DNA of 64,000 nucleotides from Echinometra lucunter (GCA_029962745.1 CM057171.1:22862637-22926636); one strand, 5' to 3'. Shown: positions 10,504-22,775, counted from the first letter of the stretch. Notes: a model not told the origin generated them from the sequence alone. Translations and numbers: made by a program.

Positions 10504-12609
10504 CGGGTTAAAAGGTTCACAAATCTTCATGAGAGGCTGAGCTTGCAAATGAACGAGATTGTCGTGAATGGTAACCCCCCTGAATGGATGACAAAAGGAA
10601 GAACGGTTCTCATCCCAAAGGATCCCACCAAAGGCAACATTCCATCAAACTATCGTCCAATTACCTGCTTGCCAATCCTCTGGAAGTTACTAACTGGCAT
10701 AATCTCAGAAGAAATATATCAACATCTAGACGATCAAGAGATACTACCGTGGGAACAGAAGGGATGTAGAAAAGGAAGTAGAGGAACAAAAGACCAACTA
10801 TGCATCGACAAAGGAATTATGAAAGACAGCAAGAAACGAAAAACAAACCTTGCAATGGCATGGATTGACTACAAGAAAGCATACGACATGGTTCCGCACT
10901 CCTGGATCATCGAGTCTATGGAAATGTTAGGGGTAGCGGACAACATCAGAAGGTTCCTCATCACAAGTATGACGAGATGGAGAACTAAGCTGGAAAGTAA
11001 TGGTGAAGTGCTTGGGGAAGTCATTATCAAGAGAGGAATTTTTCAGGGAGATAGTCTATCTCCACTGCTGTTTGTGATGGCAATGACACCGTTAACTAAG
11101 GTGCTTAGAAGATCCAAGCTAGGATATGAGTTCAAGAGCAAAGCAAAAATCAACCATCTACTATACATGGATGATTTGAAGCTGTTTGGCAAGACAGAAA
11201 GTGACATAGAGTCTCTCATCAACACTGTGCAGATCTTCAGCGAAGACATCGGCATGCAGTTTGGGTTGGATAAATGTGCCATGATTACTCCCAAGAGAGG
11301 TAAGCCAGCCAATGACAACAACTTCGAAATGCCGAATGGAGAAGAGATCAGATCAATCGAAGAAGGTGGAAGCTACAAATATCTCGGAATACTAGAGGCA
11401 GATCAGATGAAACATCAAGAGATGAAGAAGAAGATTGAGGCCGAGTATATCAGGAGAGTTCGGAAGGTGCTCAAATCTAAACTAAATGCTGGAAACATGG
11501 TGAAGGCTGTTAACACTTGGGCAGTGGCCCTAGTGAGATATGCTGCTGGCATAGTTGAATGGAACCAGCTTGAACTTGAAAACTTGGACAGGAAGACAAG
11601 GAAGTTGCTGACTATGCACGGAATGTTCCATCCAAAGTCTGATGTAGATAGACTTTATGTGTCAAGAGAGAGGGGAGGACGTGGTCTGGTTGGAATAGAG
11701 GAGACTGTAAGATATGAAGAACAAAGCCTCTACTGCTATATTGAAGGCCAGATGGATGCTATCATGACGGCAGTCAAAGAGTCGGTGAGGAAAGGAAAAG
11801 ATATGACAGCGAAACAGCTCAAGACTGATCAGAAGAAAATGAGATTGGAAGGATGGAAAGAGAAGGTGATGCATGGACAGCATTTAAGACAGACAGAAGA
11901 GTTTGCTGGTCCAGACAGTTGGCAGTGGCTGAAACGAGGAAGTTTTAAAAAGGAGACGGAAAGTATGTTAGTTGCTGCACAGGACCAGGCACTTAGAACA
12001 AATTACCGGAAAGCCAGAATTGAGAAGGAGCACACATCTCCCTCATGCCGAATGTGTCATGACAAAGACGAAACGGTTACTCATCTGGTGAGTGAATGCA
12101 GCAAAATGGCACAGACTGAGTACAAAGGAAGGCATGATAGAGTAGCAGCTGCAGTTCACTGGGGTCTGGCAAAGAAGTACGGTTTACCCCATGCCGAAAA
12201 ATGGTACGAACATCGGGCAGAGCCTGTCGCAGAGAACGATGATGTTAAACTCTTATGGGATTTTAATATCCAGACAGACAAGGTTATTCAAGCTAGACGA
12301 CCAGACGTCGTTCTCTTAAAAAAGAAGGAGAAGGAATGTCTCATCATAGATATTGCGATTCCAGGAGACTGCAGAGCTTGGCGTAAAGAGGAGGAAAAGA
12401 TACAGAAGTATAACGACCTGGCATGGGAGCTGAAAAGGATATGGAAGGTGAAGGCGAAGGTAGTACCAATAGTCATCGGAGCCTTAGGAACTGTAACAAC
12501 CAGACACAGAAGCTTCCTGGCTGATCTAGGAGTCGAGGTGTCCTTTGAAACGATACAGAAGGCAAGCTTGCTTGGGACAGCTCACATCTTACGAAAGGTC
12601 TTGCACTAG
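10504..12609 (+). CDS. Reverse transcriptase with restriction-like endonuclease (C-terminal part)
   Basis: The frame opens at the insertion junction and runs about 700 codons without a stop; the true N-terminus (DNA-binding zinc fingers in this group) is missing, so any internal start is arbitrary. Reverse transcriptase motifs in order: NYRPITCLP, IDYKKAYDMVPHSW, IFQGDSLSPLLF, and catalytic YMDD at 11164-11175. Further on is a CCHC motif (CRMCH...HLVSEC) near 12046-12099. A restriction-like endonuclease follows, with RPDVV near 12298 and KECLIIDIAIPGD near 12334. YMDD, the CCHC motif and this C-terminal endonuclease, with no apurinic-type endonuclease in view, define the RLE-bearing lineages (R2, R4/Dong, NeSL, HERO). 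TAA targeting favours R4/Dong. The lack of stops suggests a young insertion, though it cannot be autonomous without its 5' end. Confidence 0.9.
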   Translation, partial: RVKRFTNLHERLSLQMNEIVVNGNPPEWMTKGRTVLIPKDPTKGNIPSNYRPITCLPILWKLLTGIISEEIYQHLDDQEILPWEQKGCRKGSRGTKDQLCIDKGIMKDSKKRKTNLAMAWIDYKKAYDMVPHSWIIESMEMLGVADNIRRFLITSMTRWRTKLESNGEVLGEVIIKRGIFQGDSLSPLLFVMAMTPLTKVLRRSKLGYEFKSKAKINHLLYMDDLKLFGKTESDIESLINTVQIFSEDIGMQFGLDKCAMITPKRGKPANDNNFEMPNGEEIRSIEEGGSYKYLGILEADQMKHQEMKKKIEAEYIRRVRKVLKSKLNAGNMVKAVNTWAVALVRYAAGIVEWNQLELENLDRKTRKLLTMHGMFHPKSDVDRLYVSRERGGRGLVGIEETVRYEEQSLYCYIEGQMDAIMTAVKESVRKGKDMTAKQLKTDQKKMRLEGWKEKVMHGQHLRQTEEFAGPDSWQWLKRGSFKKETESMLVAAQDQALRTNYRKARIEKEHTSPSCRMCHDKDETVTHLVSECSKMAQTEYKGRHDRVAAAVHWGLAKKYGLPHAEKWYEHRAEPVAENDDVKLLWDFNIQTDKVIQARRPDVVLLKKKEKECLIIDIAIPGDCRAWRKEEEKIQKYNDLAWELKRIWKVKAKVVPIVIGALGTVTTRHRSFLADLGVEVSFETIQKASLLGTAHILRKVLH

Positions 12610-12748
12610 AAAGAGAAATGAACAATGAAAAGAGGACTTGTTTGATAGAATAGAGAACAGATAACCCTAGATTTCTGGAAGAAGTCCGGTTGCTGTTTAA
12701 TATACCAACAGAACATCAAGTTGTGGATAAAAGAAATAATAATAATAA
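10505..12748 (+). mobile_element. 5'-truncated R4/Dong-like non-LTR retrotransposon
   Basis: The element body lies between two copies of CTGTGGCAAGTGATACGACG followed by TGTGAC: 10479-10504 and 12749-12774. Both are preceded by TAA repeats, so identity extends over about 39 bp. This is a target-site duplication. The 5' end starts inside coding sequence, which is typical of incomplete target-primed reverse transcription. The 3' untranslated region is only about 125 bp and ends in AAATAATAATAA. Dong/R4 elements are known to insert in TAA repeats, which agrees with the encoded protein. Confidence 0.8.
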
Positions 12749-13978
12749 CTGTGGCAAGTGATACGACGTGTGACCCCCCAAGATTCCCAAGACCCAAGAA
12801 AGAGACCAAGCATCACTGTCGTTACTGGTTTTAGCAAGCAGGCTAGCAGACAAGGTTCAATCTGCAATTTGATACAGAACAAACAATAATAAACAATGAA
12901 TGCATCAACTGACTTGATCAAAGCATGTCCTGTATCAAATTAAATGTATTCCTGTTTTATCTGTTACAATACCAAAACAAAACAAAAGACAGGCAGCTTT
13001 CTTCACTATGAATCAGCCTAATACATTCAGCAATGACTATCAGTGACCTCGACATCCCTCAAGGTCATATTTAACTGGGTTGTGCACTCTGTGTTCTAAA
13101 TTCATTCTTTTGTCTTATAAACTTTCATAATTGCCCAAATGAACTACCTGACTCTGGTAATCATGCATCTTGAACAATCACATTCTCTAAATGCATTCAA
13201 GTGCCCGAAGGCCTCATTCAAGTTTCACGTACTTTACATTACATATGCACGACTGTGCACTTTCAATTATTTATCATACTCTGTACACGCATGCAATTTT
13301 CCACATGAACAGCTCATTCATGTCATTATTTTTGTTTCATTATTTTACTTACTTAAACTTCATACTTCATCATGCCATCTGGCTGTAAAGACAAACTTAC
13401 AAATTCAAGATAACAATATAAGTTGTACTTACACCATTGCGCTTGTATCACTAATTAAACAAAATCCAAGTCATCTCTGGGTAAAAAAACTTCCCACAGC
13501 GTGGAGAATTAGCAGCATACAAATTTCACTACAACCCCAAGTTGCCAAATCTTAAAATCCTTTCAGCGCCGCTTCTAACGTCACAATCATCTGAATAAAA
13601 CTTCATCCTGTACTTCACATTGTTACGCATGATTCTATCAGGCTTTAATTCTAAATTTCCATATTCGTCCTTAGAACATAAATTTGAAATAAATGAATGA
13701 AATTAAAGGAATAAAGGTATTTCGCTAAAACCGATATTCATGATTTTTCCCCCTTTTTTCAAACATCAATTTCAAAGCAGCAATAATTGGAACAGGTGGG
13801 CGATAATTGCACAGATTGCATATATTGATTTGTCTCTAGACACAGGCATGAGATAGAGGGAGAGAGAGAGAGAGAGGGGGGGGGGGAGTATATCGAGAAA
13901 CAGGACATGGCAGAGTAAGATGTTATTAAGCCATATTACGCGCTTACGATGACCATACCCATTTCGCAATATTTTTGC

Positions 13979-14037
13979 ATCTTTGAAAACTTTGCACGTT
14001 TCAGTATTATACTGAACCGTGCAAAGTTTTCAAAGAT
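13979..14037. repeat. 29-bp-arm palindrome
   Basis: The arms ATCTTTGAAAACTTTGCACG plus TTTCAGTAT and their complement are separated by one base (14008) with a single mismatch. It is a compact hairpin with no coding context. It could be a tiny fold-back element or a replication-slippage product. Confidence 0.75.
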
Positions 14038-14164
14038 ACTCAATAAGTTCATTTTTTTAAATTTATTATTTGAGCTTTGATATAATTTGCAACACCTAAG
14101 CTAAAGATGACGGCCGAGATCTCATGTATAAATTAAAAATAAGTTATCAAGAATGTAACTACAT

Positions 14165-14390
14165 TTTTGGCATCAGACTAATGCTTGCCATTGGCTTGAC
14201 AAAGAAGAATAAGTGCAGTTTTCGTGTTTCGTGACAGAAAAATTGTTATACATGTAATGCAGTGATATTCTTCCTGCTATGTATGAAGGATTCCCAAATG
14301 TAAAGTTCGCCGAATTCAAGCTGACGACAAATTCTCGCGGGCTTCAAATATTTAAGATATTGACCATCGTAGAACAGGATATCCAACTTT
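14165..14390 (+). repeat. Dispersed 'GTAGTACAG' family repeat, copy 2
   Basis: Landmarks GCATCAGACTAATGC, GAATAAGTGCAG, TTCGCCGAATTCAAG, CTGACGACAAATTCTCG and CGTAGAACAGGATATCC follow the order seen at 8360-8570. This is a diverged, non-coding copy. Confidence 0.5.
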
Positions 14391-15488
14391 TCACTATTAG
14401 TCCCGGTATTTCACTCCTCTGATGATCAATTCAGTCATTTCAATTCAATTCAAAATCACTGAACAATATTTGGTGGGGAATTAACCACTTCTTCTCATTC
14501 TCCAAGTTAAGACTAGTTTAAGTATGCAGCAGCAAACCGCTTTAAAAAAGCTCACAAACACAAGGCAAGAGAAGTACTGTAAACATCATAAATACTTCGC
14601 TACTGTTAACTTCAATGATGCTTCTCATTGTAATACATGTTGCTAAATATCAAAAGAGTCTGAATGCAAAAGAAAGACCAAAAAACACGATGCATCCATA
14701 TTTTTTTTTTCAAATTGAAATATTTGCAATGAAAGATCAAGAAAAATAGAAAAAATAATAAGAGAAATTATGATACTTTTGATTCCAACTTCAACAATAT
14801 AAATTTTCCTAAAATGGGCAATACATACTTTGAAACGCTTTATTTTGTTCTAAATGATTGCGACCTTGCTTTGATTTGTTTTTATGAATGAGAATTTTGG
14901 ACTACAAAATGTGTTTCTTTAACGGTCGTTTTGACCATTCTACTCAAGGTTCATAAACAGAAGATAATACGTGGTGCGTATTGATTTTCATAGTTATCAC
15001 AAAGAGTATTTTCGGGGTTTTGTTTCGTATTGATTTAACGATTTCCGTTTTCTAAGCACACCTTCCAAGAACATTTTCATGGCTAACATTTGGTAACAGA
15101 CCCTCATAACGCAGTTCTTAGTTCTGAATTGTTATAAAATAACAAAGAGTGATTTGGGTGAAACCATACTAAACATAGGTCAAGCAAGGGGAACCAAGTT
15201 TTAGCAAAAAAGCTATAGAGAGACTTGAGTGAAAATTGCAAATAGTTCGGACCATCATGGTAAACAATTTTTTTCCATGTTGACTTTGTTCTGTTCCCTA
15301 AGATGGACAAGGAAACGAATTATCCACAAGCAGTACCTAATTGCTGACGGCAGCTGAGCATTGGAAATATAAGAAGAAGCGGTAGGTCCTCTTTAATTCG
15401 AGATAAGTCCTCTTTAATTTGAGATTCAAGAGAGAGATTGCCATAAAATTATTGACAAGTATTGGAATGAATTCAGTACTACTGTATA

Positions 15489-16007
15489 CAGTGCGTCCCC
15501 AAAAAAACTTTACACTTTTAAAATGGCTGCCAAATGAAAAATATATGATTCTGGAAGAAAAAGGTTTATATGTACGGATAGCTCACGGACTCAACTTTCA
15601 TATGAGACCAAAAAGGCCGAAAATAATTCATGCTTGGGTGAGCACTGCTCACTTTAGTAAAGGATATGAAAATTAGGTTGCGCAGGAATTGCACCTTTCA
15701 ATTTGTGAGAGGTGAGTCCTTTGGAGGTTACAGAATTGAGGGTGATATGATGAATTCATGATCAGTTGCAATCAGTTTAGGTTTGCTGAGTGAATTTTAT
15801 GGTTTATTTAACCAAAATTTTATGCATGAGTGAACGGGCATTGCATTCATTATTGTAGCATTGTACCTTTCCCTGGTAGACTCAGTGGTGTGTTCATGGG
15901 AATCAGGATTGGGTGGAAGTACATGTTGCAGGGGAGGTGAGATAGGGTAAGACTTTGTTGGGTAGATGGGATAAGGGTCAAGAGGACAGTACGTCCCCCC
16001 CCCCCTC

Positions 16008-16039
<32 letters not shown>

Positions 16040-17264
16040 TGCTTCCTTTGTGTTGGTGCATATCTTGACAATTCACATTCTTTGGTCTCCACTCCAAAAT
16101 ATCCAAACCGCCTTCCCTTATCCCTCATGAAGAGAGCAAGATTGTGCATCGGAGGACGAGGTGAACATGTGGACCATTGAACTAGCAGACTTTGATTTTT
16201 AGTTTCCATTATAATTTATTTTCCCCATTTTTTCTCTTACAAGATGGATGAAACAGTTGTAAAATTGAAATGAATGAAAATCAACTGAAAACAAAGACTG
16301 ACATGTTCATTTTACCAATTTGTGTTACACTGTACCATTTTTTTTGTCCGAAACTCAACTGCTAAAATGACTGGTTGGTTGGATAAACTTTGATTGAGTG
16401 ATTGACTGAGTTATTGATTAATTATGATTCATTTATTGAATAATTCATTGATTGAAACAACTGAATGGTGATTGAGTGCTTGATTAATTGATTTACTGAT
16501 ACATTGATTAGTTGATTGATACCTAAATGTTGATTGTCTAACTTACGGTATTGATTGATTGACCGATAGAATGCAAAAGAACAGGTGTCAATGAGTGATA
16601 CCAGTCCCAGTCCAATTTTGGAAATACAGGTAGAATTCGGGATAAGGGAATGTGGTCGGGATATTTTGGAGAGGAGACCAACGGATGTGAATTGTCAAGA
16701 TATGCACAAGTACACCCAAGAAGAGAGAGAGAGAGAGAGAGGGGGGGGGGGGAGCATGCATGTCCTCTTAACCTTATCCCATCTACCCAACAAAGTCCTA
16801 CCTTACATCTCACCTCCCCTGCACCATGTACCATCACCCAGTCCTGACTCCCAAGAACACACCACTGAGTCTACCAGGAAAAAAAAGTTACAATGCTACA
16901 ATAATGAATGCAATGCCCGTTCACTCATGCATAAATTTTGATTTAATAAACCATAAAATTCACTCAGCAAACCTAAACTGATTGCAACTGATCATGAATT
17001 CATCATATCACCCTCAATTCTGTAACATCCAATGGACTCACCTCTCACAAATTGTAATGTGCAATTCCTGCGCAACCTAATTTTCTTACCCTTTACAAAA
17101 GTGAGCAGTGCTCACCCAAGCATGAATTATTTTCGGCCTTTTTGGTCTCATACGCAAGTTGAGTCCATGAGCTATCCCTACATATAAACCTTTTTCTTCC
17201 AGAATCATGTATTTTTCATTTGGCAGCAATTTCAAAAGTGTAAAGTTTTTTTGGGGACGCACTG
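15489..17264. mobile_element. Tc1/mariner-like fold-back (long terminal inverted repeats)
   Basis: Both ends begin CAGTGCGTCCCC followed by A residues and ACTTTACAC, and both are flanked by TA (15487-15488 and 17265-17266), the hallmark target duplication of Tc1/mariner elements. The inverted arms are very long: 15489 to about 16125 pairs with about 16637 to 17264. Each arm holds a C/G homopolymer next to a CT/GA run (about 15996-16040 and 16724-16752). The middle (16370-16560) is a degenerate TTGATTGA array. No transposase frame is present, so it is non-autonomous. Confidence 0.8.
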
Positions 17265-17269
17265 TAGAG

Positions 17270-19377
17270 TGAGAGAAGAGTGCTGGAATTTCAGAGAGGA
17301 TGGCGGGATATACACCCCCCCCCCTGATATTTTAGGTAGGGGCGGCCTGTATTTTCAGCCCCCCCCCCCCAATAATTCACCATTAAAAAAAATGACATGG
17401 TCCCTTATCCCCTAAAACCAAAAAAAAGGGAACAGAGAAAAGGAAAACTTCAAATAAACAGTGTGAAGCGCTCTCTCAGGTTATTAGTCTGTGCCTGCCA
17501 GCAAAATAAAAGCAGGGTAGCTCATGCCCTTAAAAATTGTTGAATTCAAACAAAAAGGCTTAAAGGCCTATAGATATTCCATTAAAAATAGTCTGGAGTT
17601 TTGGCCATGATATATGCTACAGTACATTTTGTAATGACAACAAATTCATCCCGACATTACTTAATAGTAAATCACGATGAGACGGTCAAATTTGAATTCA
17701 AAGAAAATAATATCCTAAATTCGGATTGTTAATATGAACACTCTGAAAAATTTCCTTTGCCACAAATTGGTTTACATTTTCATAACAAACACAAATTTTA
17801 TATGTATTGAATATGAATGACTTTCTCAATTCTAGATATCTAATATTGTGTGAAATACTGTAAAGTTATAAGCTTTAATTTTCTACTGATGAAGGCAAAT
17901 CAAACTTGAGGCGGCTATAAATGACTTAATTCAAGATAAGGGGGGGGGACGACGGGGCCCTTTGGTATCAAGTCAACTTGCCAATATAAGTTATGAAGTT
18001 CGCGAGTTGTGCATTGACGTTGAAAATTAAAGTCCAAAAGACGAAAGCAGCTCCAAAATCAGTTTAATGACAACCATGGCAACGGGATGTCGACGTTCAG
18101 AACAGCTGAAACTCCCTTCAGTCTTGCTGTCGGCTGAATCGTAGAGGCAACACATAACTCCATGCACACACGGGCTTGGTCTTACTAGTACCTCTCTGTC
18201 GATCATGTTCGATGGTAAACTGAACTCCAAAGTCTCACCTTGAATTCATTTAACTCGAATCATTGATCCAGATGCATTCAAACTCAGTTCTTGGATAAAA
18301 TCATGATGTCTCGAAAACTAATTCCAGTTCCAAAAACTCAAGATTTCTAAGTCGTTTTTAACGTCAAACAAAAACAAATGGTTTTAAAAGTCATGACCCG
18401 CTTTTCGTTTCGAGTCTCTTGCACTCCACATTTTTACTCTGCCCTTTTTCTGTAGGCAAATATACGGCCCTTCATTATTTAGTCTAATATGCATTAACCC
18501 TTTGACTTAACACCTGTCGTGGGAGTTGCGATTCCAACAAATTGCAATTTAGGAGTAATGATAATGGATTACAGTGGTCCCAAGCGGTCCTGAATTTATA
18601 AAAATTGTACAAGTTGGAAAAAAAAAAGTTTTGTTAACTACCGCAAATCCCCTGCAAAAAAATAATGTTTTCTTGAATTGAATTGTTTTAAATTGAATTG
18701 ATTCTGCTGTCTGCACCCATTTGAACATAAATTCAGGGACAAGGATATGCTCATTCTTGACAAGAGCCCCGGTGGTTTCAGAGGGGGGGGGGGGGGACAT
18801 GAAGCTCAGTAAGTCAATACTGACACCCCTTTCTCACTGCCGTCAAGATTCAGGCCGGACCTGGACCCGACCAAATATATATGTCGCAGTTGCCACGGAA
18901 ACCACTTACCCCCCCCCCCCCCCCAACCCCCAACCAATGAAGCGCTCGAAACCATTGCTTGCACACGATCACGTACACGATGGTGTGCGGCCTATTGCAT
19001 TTGGTCCGGACAAAATATCTGTGCTTCACAGCAAAGTTACGTCCGGACCTGGTCCGAACCTGAAACAACCCTTCGTCCAGACCAAATTTTGCTTCCACAT
19101 CAGGCACCCTGAGAATCCTATTCTTATTAGAGGTGGGGACTGCGTCACACCCTCTGGCAAATAATGCTGCAACTCCTTAGCGTCTGACTCAGAACAATAA
19201 AATCGCTAGTGCGTCTGCGTTGATAAGCAACGAAGTTTTCCCTACACCAAATCAGACAAGCGGATGGAGCGTCAAGGATCGGATGTGAAAGATTCTCACT
19301 TCAAATACAAAGTAAGTCCATATGTAGTGATTTAGCAGTCATTTGGACCTGGACTAATCAAAACTTACATCAACCAC
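17270..19377. other. Spacer with poly-C tracts and GTCCGGAC motifs, no supported gene
   Basis: Poly-C/poly-G tracts occur near 17316, 17360, 17941, 18783 and 18904. From 18855 to 19090 the palindromic motif GTCCGGAC and variants (CCGGACCTGG, GGTCCGGAC, CGGACCTGGTCCG) recur several times, which looks like a small degenerate inverted-repeat element. Short frames crossing this segment are not supported as genes. Confidence 0.4.
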
Positions 19378-20639
19378 ACTCTAAAAAAGATTGATCAGAA
19401 TGATCAAAATATGGGTCATTTCCAACCAAAGCTATTGGTGAATATGTGTCCGACCGGCATATTGGTTAGAATAACCAATCCAAGATGGGTTGTATTTTTA
19501 ACCAATAATATTGGTCATAATTCTAACCAATATCCATATGGTTATTCCAACCAATACAATGGTTGCGTTCATTTTCTTAACCAAATTTACTTAGCCAATT
19601 TATAAAAAATCTTGTTTGGTCATCATGGATTTTGTTTAGCACCATCTGAGTAGCCAAAATGAATTGGTAATGATACACTGTAGCATGTTTTAAAGTCGTA
19701 AAAAAGTTATCTCAGGAATTTTTCTATAACAGTCACACAGCAACCTCTAATAGTCCTAGCCTATCCTAATCTTACATCCTATACCTACTTACAGGAAAGG
19801 TTTCGTTGGTTGGTTTTTAAGTTTAGAGGCGCTTATCACGTCTAGATTAGAGGTATTTGCGCCTCTCACCAATGGTATCCACTTCATTATATAGGGACTA
19901 TATTGGAGTACTTGTTGAAAATGGTTAAAGATTACAATTTTCTAATTTAGATTTTAAATGCCTCCTCATGAATACATGTTCGAATTGAATAGAACATTAG
20001 CAATGTAAATACATTTGCATTGCATTTTGAAATGTTATTGTTGCATAAATACAAAATATCAAATGATATTTAGGAATTTTCACAAATTTAGGTTGTTTTA
20101 TGTTCGATCATGAACATTCATAATGGTAGTATATGACTATTAATTGGCTTGCATGACCAATACATTGGCTGTTATCAAGAGGGAGGGGGTGAAAGTTCGC
20201 TGCTGCATCGGTACCAGCCATGGAAGGGGGGGGGGGTATTGAGGGTCAAATTGATCCCCCGTTTTATGTACAAAATTTTATAAACCTATGACGCCGATCA
20301 TTTTTCCGAGTACCAGCGATAATCAGGCTTGTTTTGGCTTGAGCTCAGCGCGTATCACATTTTCATGAATATTTATGAATATGTTTTAGATATTAGTGAC
20401 CTATTAACATAGTAACACAGTCGCACTGAATGATTGGTTCGTCTATCGCCGAGATTCGTAAGAATTTCCTTTCTCATATCATCAATCATTTAAACATGTC
20501 AGTATTACCCCATTAGCTTACACCCCCTTCTTTTTATCTGATGCCGATGCCCGTAGTAAAACATGCAGTTCTGATTTTGATTTTTTGTGTTTGTGTGTTG
20601 ATCACTTGCTGACTAAATTTAACACAAGTTATGTTTGCA

Positions 20640-21026
20640 ATATTGTTATTATTATTATTATTTGAGGGATCCACACTCTACAGGAATTGCTTTTTTAAAT
20701 AGTGGATCCTTCCATTTCTTATAGTGATATTCTTTTGTAGATTTACTTTGTTTTTATATTCAAATTATGTAAACGTATCTTGAAATTGTGAAAGAAAAAA
20801 AATGTGAATAGTTATGTTTATTTGATTTCTTCATTTTTTTTCATTTCTTTATTTTGGAAATGAGAAAATAAACACTTGAACTGATACCAGGCATATAACT
20901 GTTATATTTTGGTATTCAATATGTTTCCGTTAAATTTTTGTTTTGTTGTGTCTCGCCATATTGATGATAATCCTTACATGTCAGGATTTTATTTCAGTAA
21001 ATTTGAATTGAATTGAATTGAATTGG
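20640..21026 (+). repeat. Probable 3' untranslated remnant of non-LTR retrotransposons
   Basis: A TTATTATTATTATT run precedes GGGATCCACACTCTACAGG and a matching GTGGATCC downstream, a short hairpin. This is followed by an AATAAACACTTGAACTGA segment near 20866 and, further on, a TTGAATTGAATTGAATTG tail at 21008-21024. Simple-repeat tails of this kind are typical of CR1/L2/RTE-type elements. No coding part remains. Confidence 0.4.
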
Positions 21027-22259
21027 ATTATAATTGTCCGTTAACCCCCCCCCCCCCCCCCATCCTCCACCGTTTCATGGTTTCATGGTTCAATCATTAT
21101 GGATCATTACATCTGCAGTGTATCAACAGCGTACAGAAGCGTGCATGTCATGGGCATCAATTGAGGGGGGGGGGCAAAGGGCATGGCGGTACGAGCCTCT
21201 TATTTTTTAAGAGTCGGCTGAAATAATAGGGCATGTCCCCAAATATATGAACAAAGGACACCTTGCCATACAAAATTTATAGCGTAATGCTCCCCCCCCC
21301 CCCATACTTAAAGCTGTGAGCTTTTTCTTTTCTCCGCAAATGCTCATGTTAATTTTTGCCCGTTGACATTTTGTTTTTGTTTGTTTGTTTGTTTTTGTTT
21401 TGCTAGTCAGTTAATTTTGGGACTGAGCCCCCCCCCCCCCCCCCCCTCATCACACCTCAGTTACAAAGCAACTTCATTATGATCCTGGGCCGGAATCATC
21501 ACCCTCAACCTCATCATCATCATCTCCATGTTCATTGTCATCGTTAACACTATTTTTTCTTTATTTTGCTATTCAGTGAATTTTCCGACAGTGCCCTCCC
21601 CCCCCCCCCCCTCCGTATGGCTGCAGTCAACCTCAATCAAAAAGCAACTTCATATGATCTCGTGCCAACATCATCCTCTTCATCATCATCAACAAACAAC
21701 ACTGACAAAAACAACATCAACATCGAATTTCACACAAGGTTAAGAGAAAGTGAAAGAAAAAAAAATAGAGAAGAAAATTATTTTATCAGCAAAATGTTTG
21801 ACTATAATTCCAATGATATTATATTGGTTCATATGGTTACCCCATACCTGCATAGGTAGTTTTGTAAATTCAGGTAACAGTGTGAGGCAACCCATCCCTA
21901 ATAATTGACTGGACTTGCTCCAGAACTACCCTCCGAACAAAACCCCCCCCCCCCCCCCGTGTCTGCCCCTGGACAATCAACCTAAGCCAATTACCATTCA
22001 CATCGCATCCCTTACAGTAATTTTGAAAGCACAACTTCTAATTAATTCTTTTTCCGTTCCCTGATTTTTATTAATGGCTGTTAAAAGTGTTTCGATCCAT
22101 GTCCAACTGAATTTTATAGATTTATACATTTTATTAGCCTGTCTTGAAATCAAAATAATTTAGGTGTACATCTTTTACTCAAGATGTATAACTGGTATAT
22201 ATATAATTATATAAAACTACAAAAGGAATAAAAAAAACTCCGTAAACCAAGGAAATTTC

Positions 22260-22315
22260 ACGAATTTTCGCCCTTAGGGCTTTATCAAGTGTTTAATATC
22301 TATTTGAAAATTCGT
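22260..22315 (-). ncRNA. Possible decayed hammerhead ribozyme of the Penelope-like element
   Basis: On the minus strand a perfect 10-bp stem (ACGAATTTTC with GAAAATTCGT) encloses TTGATAAAGCCCTAAGGGC directly followed by GAAA. Hammerhead cores read CUGAUGA, stem II, GAAA. Here the box is UUGAUAA (two changes), stem II GCCC/GGGC is intact, and GAAA is intact. Penelope-like elements are known to carry hammerheads in their terminal regions. Stem I is not obvious, so this is a weak structural call. Confidence 0.4.
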
Positions 22316-22429
22316 CGTTTATCATGATAAGTAAACAGTGCGCACACTCTGCTGAAGTACTAGGCGTATAGCGCACCAGACAGAGTGGCGCACATTACGT
22401 AAGAAAGAAGTACATGAGCTCAAATAAAG

Positions 22430-22775
22430 TGAAAGAGACGGAAAAAAAAGGGGAGAGAGAAAGAAAGAAAAGAGGGAGGCAGCTAGAAGAAGTAGGAAAG
22501 CTGGAGCCTGCGAGAAAGAAAGGAACTGGAAGAAGGAGAAAGAAAGAGAGAAAGAGAGAGAGAGAAGAAGAGAAAAAAGAAATAGGAGGAAAAAGAAAAA
22601 GAGGAAAAGGAGAGAAAAAAAAAATAAAAAGACAGAGAGAGGAAAATAAAAACAAAAACAACAAAAACAAAAAAAAACGGGGAGAAGAGGATAAAAGGGA
22701 GATAAAAGAGGAGAAAAGAGATAGAGCGAGAGAAAGAAAGAAGGAAAGAAAACTGGAAAAATGAAAAGCAAGGAC
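22430..22775 (+). repeat. Polypurine tract, about 345 bp
   Basis: The plus strand is almost entirely A and G (GAAAGAAAG, GGGAGAGAG, AAAAAGAGG units) for about 345 bp with few pyrimidines. Long frames on both strands here are low-complexity artefacts of this composition. It lies immediately downstream of the Penelope-like stop codon. Confidence 0.85.

Larger units (their letters stand above)
12775..15486. other. Spacer with microsatellites, no supported gene
   Basis: Nothing codes convincingly. A 138-codon frame at 13139-13555 has no recognisable motif and composition like its surroundings. The stretch holds a GA/G-rich tract at 13857-13887, a short palindrome at 13979-14037 and a dispersed repeat copy at 14165-14390, listed separately. 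Confidence 0.5.

Noticed and set aside
10233..10548. Leucine- and isoleucine-rich frames on the minus strand
   Set aside because: They are translations of the TAA microsatellite in different phases.
13139..13555. 138-codon plus-strand frame
   Set aside because: No motif, no splice context, composition like the surrounding non-coding DNA, and an overlapping second frame.
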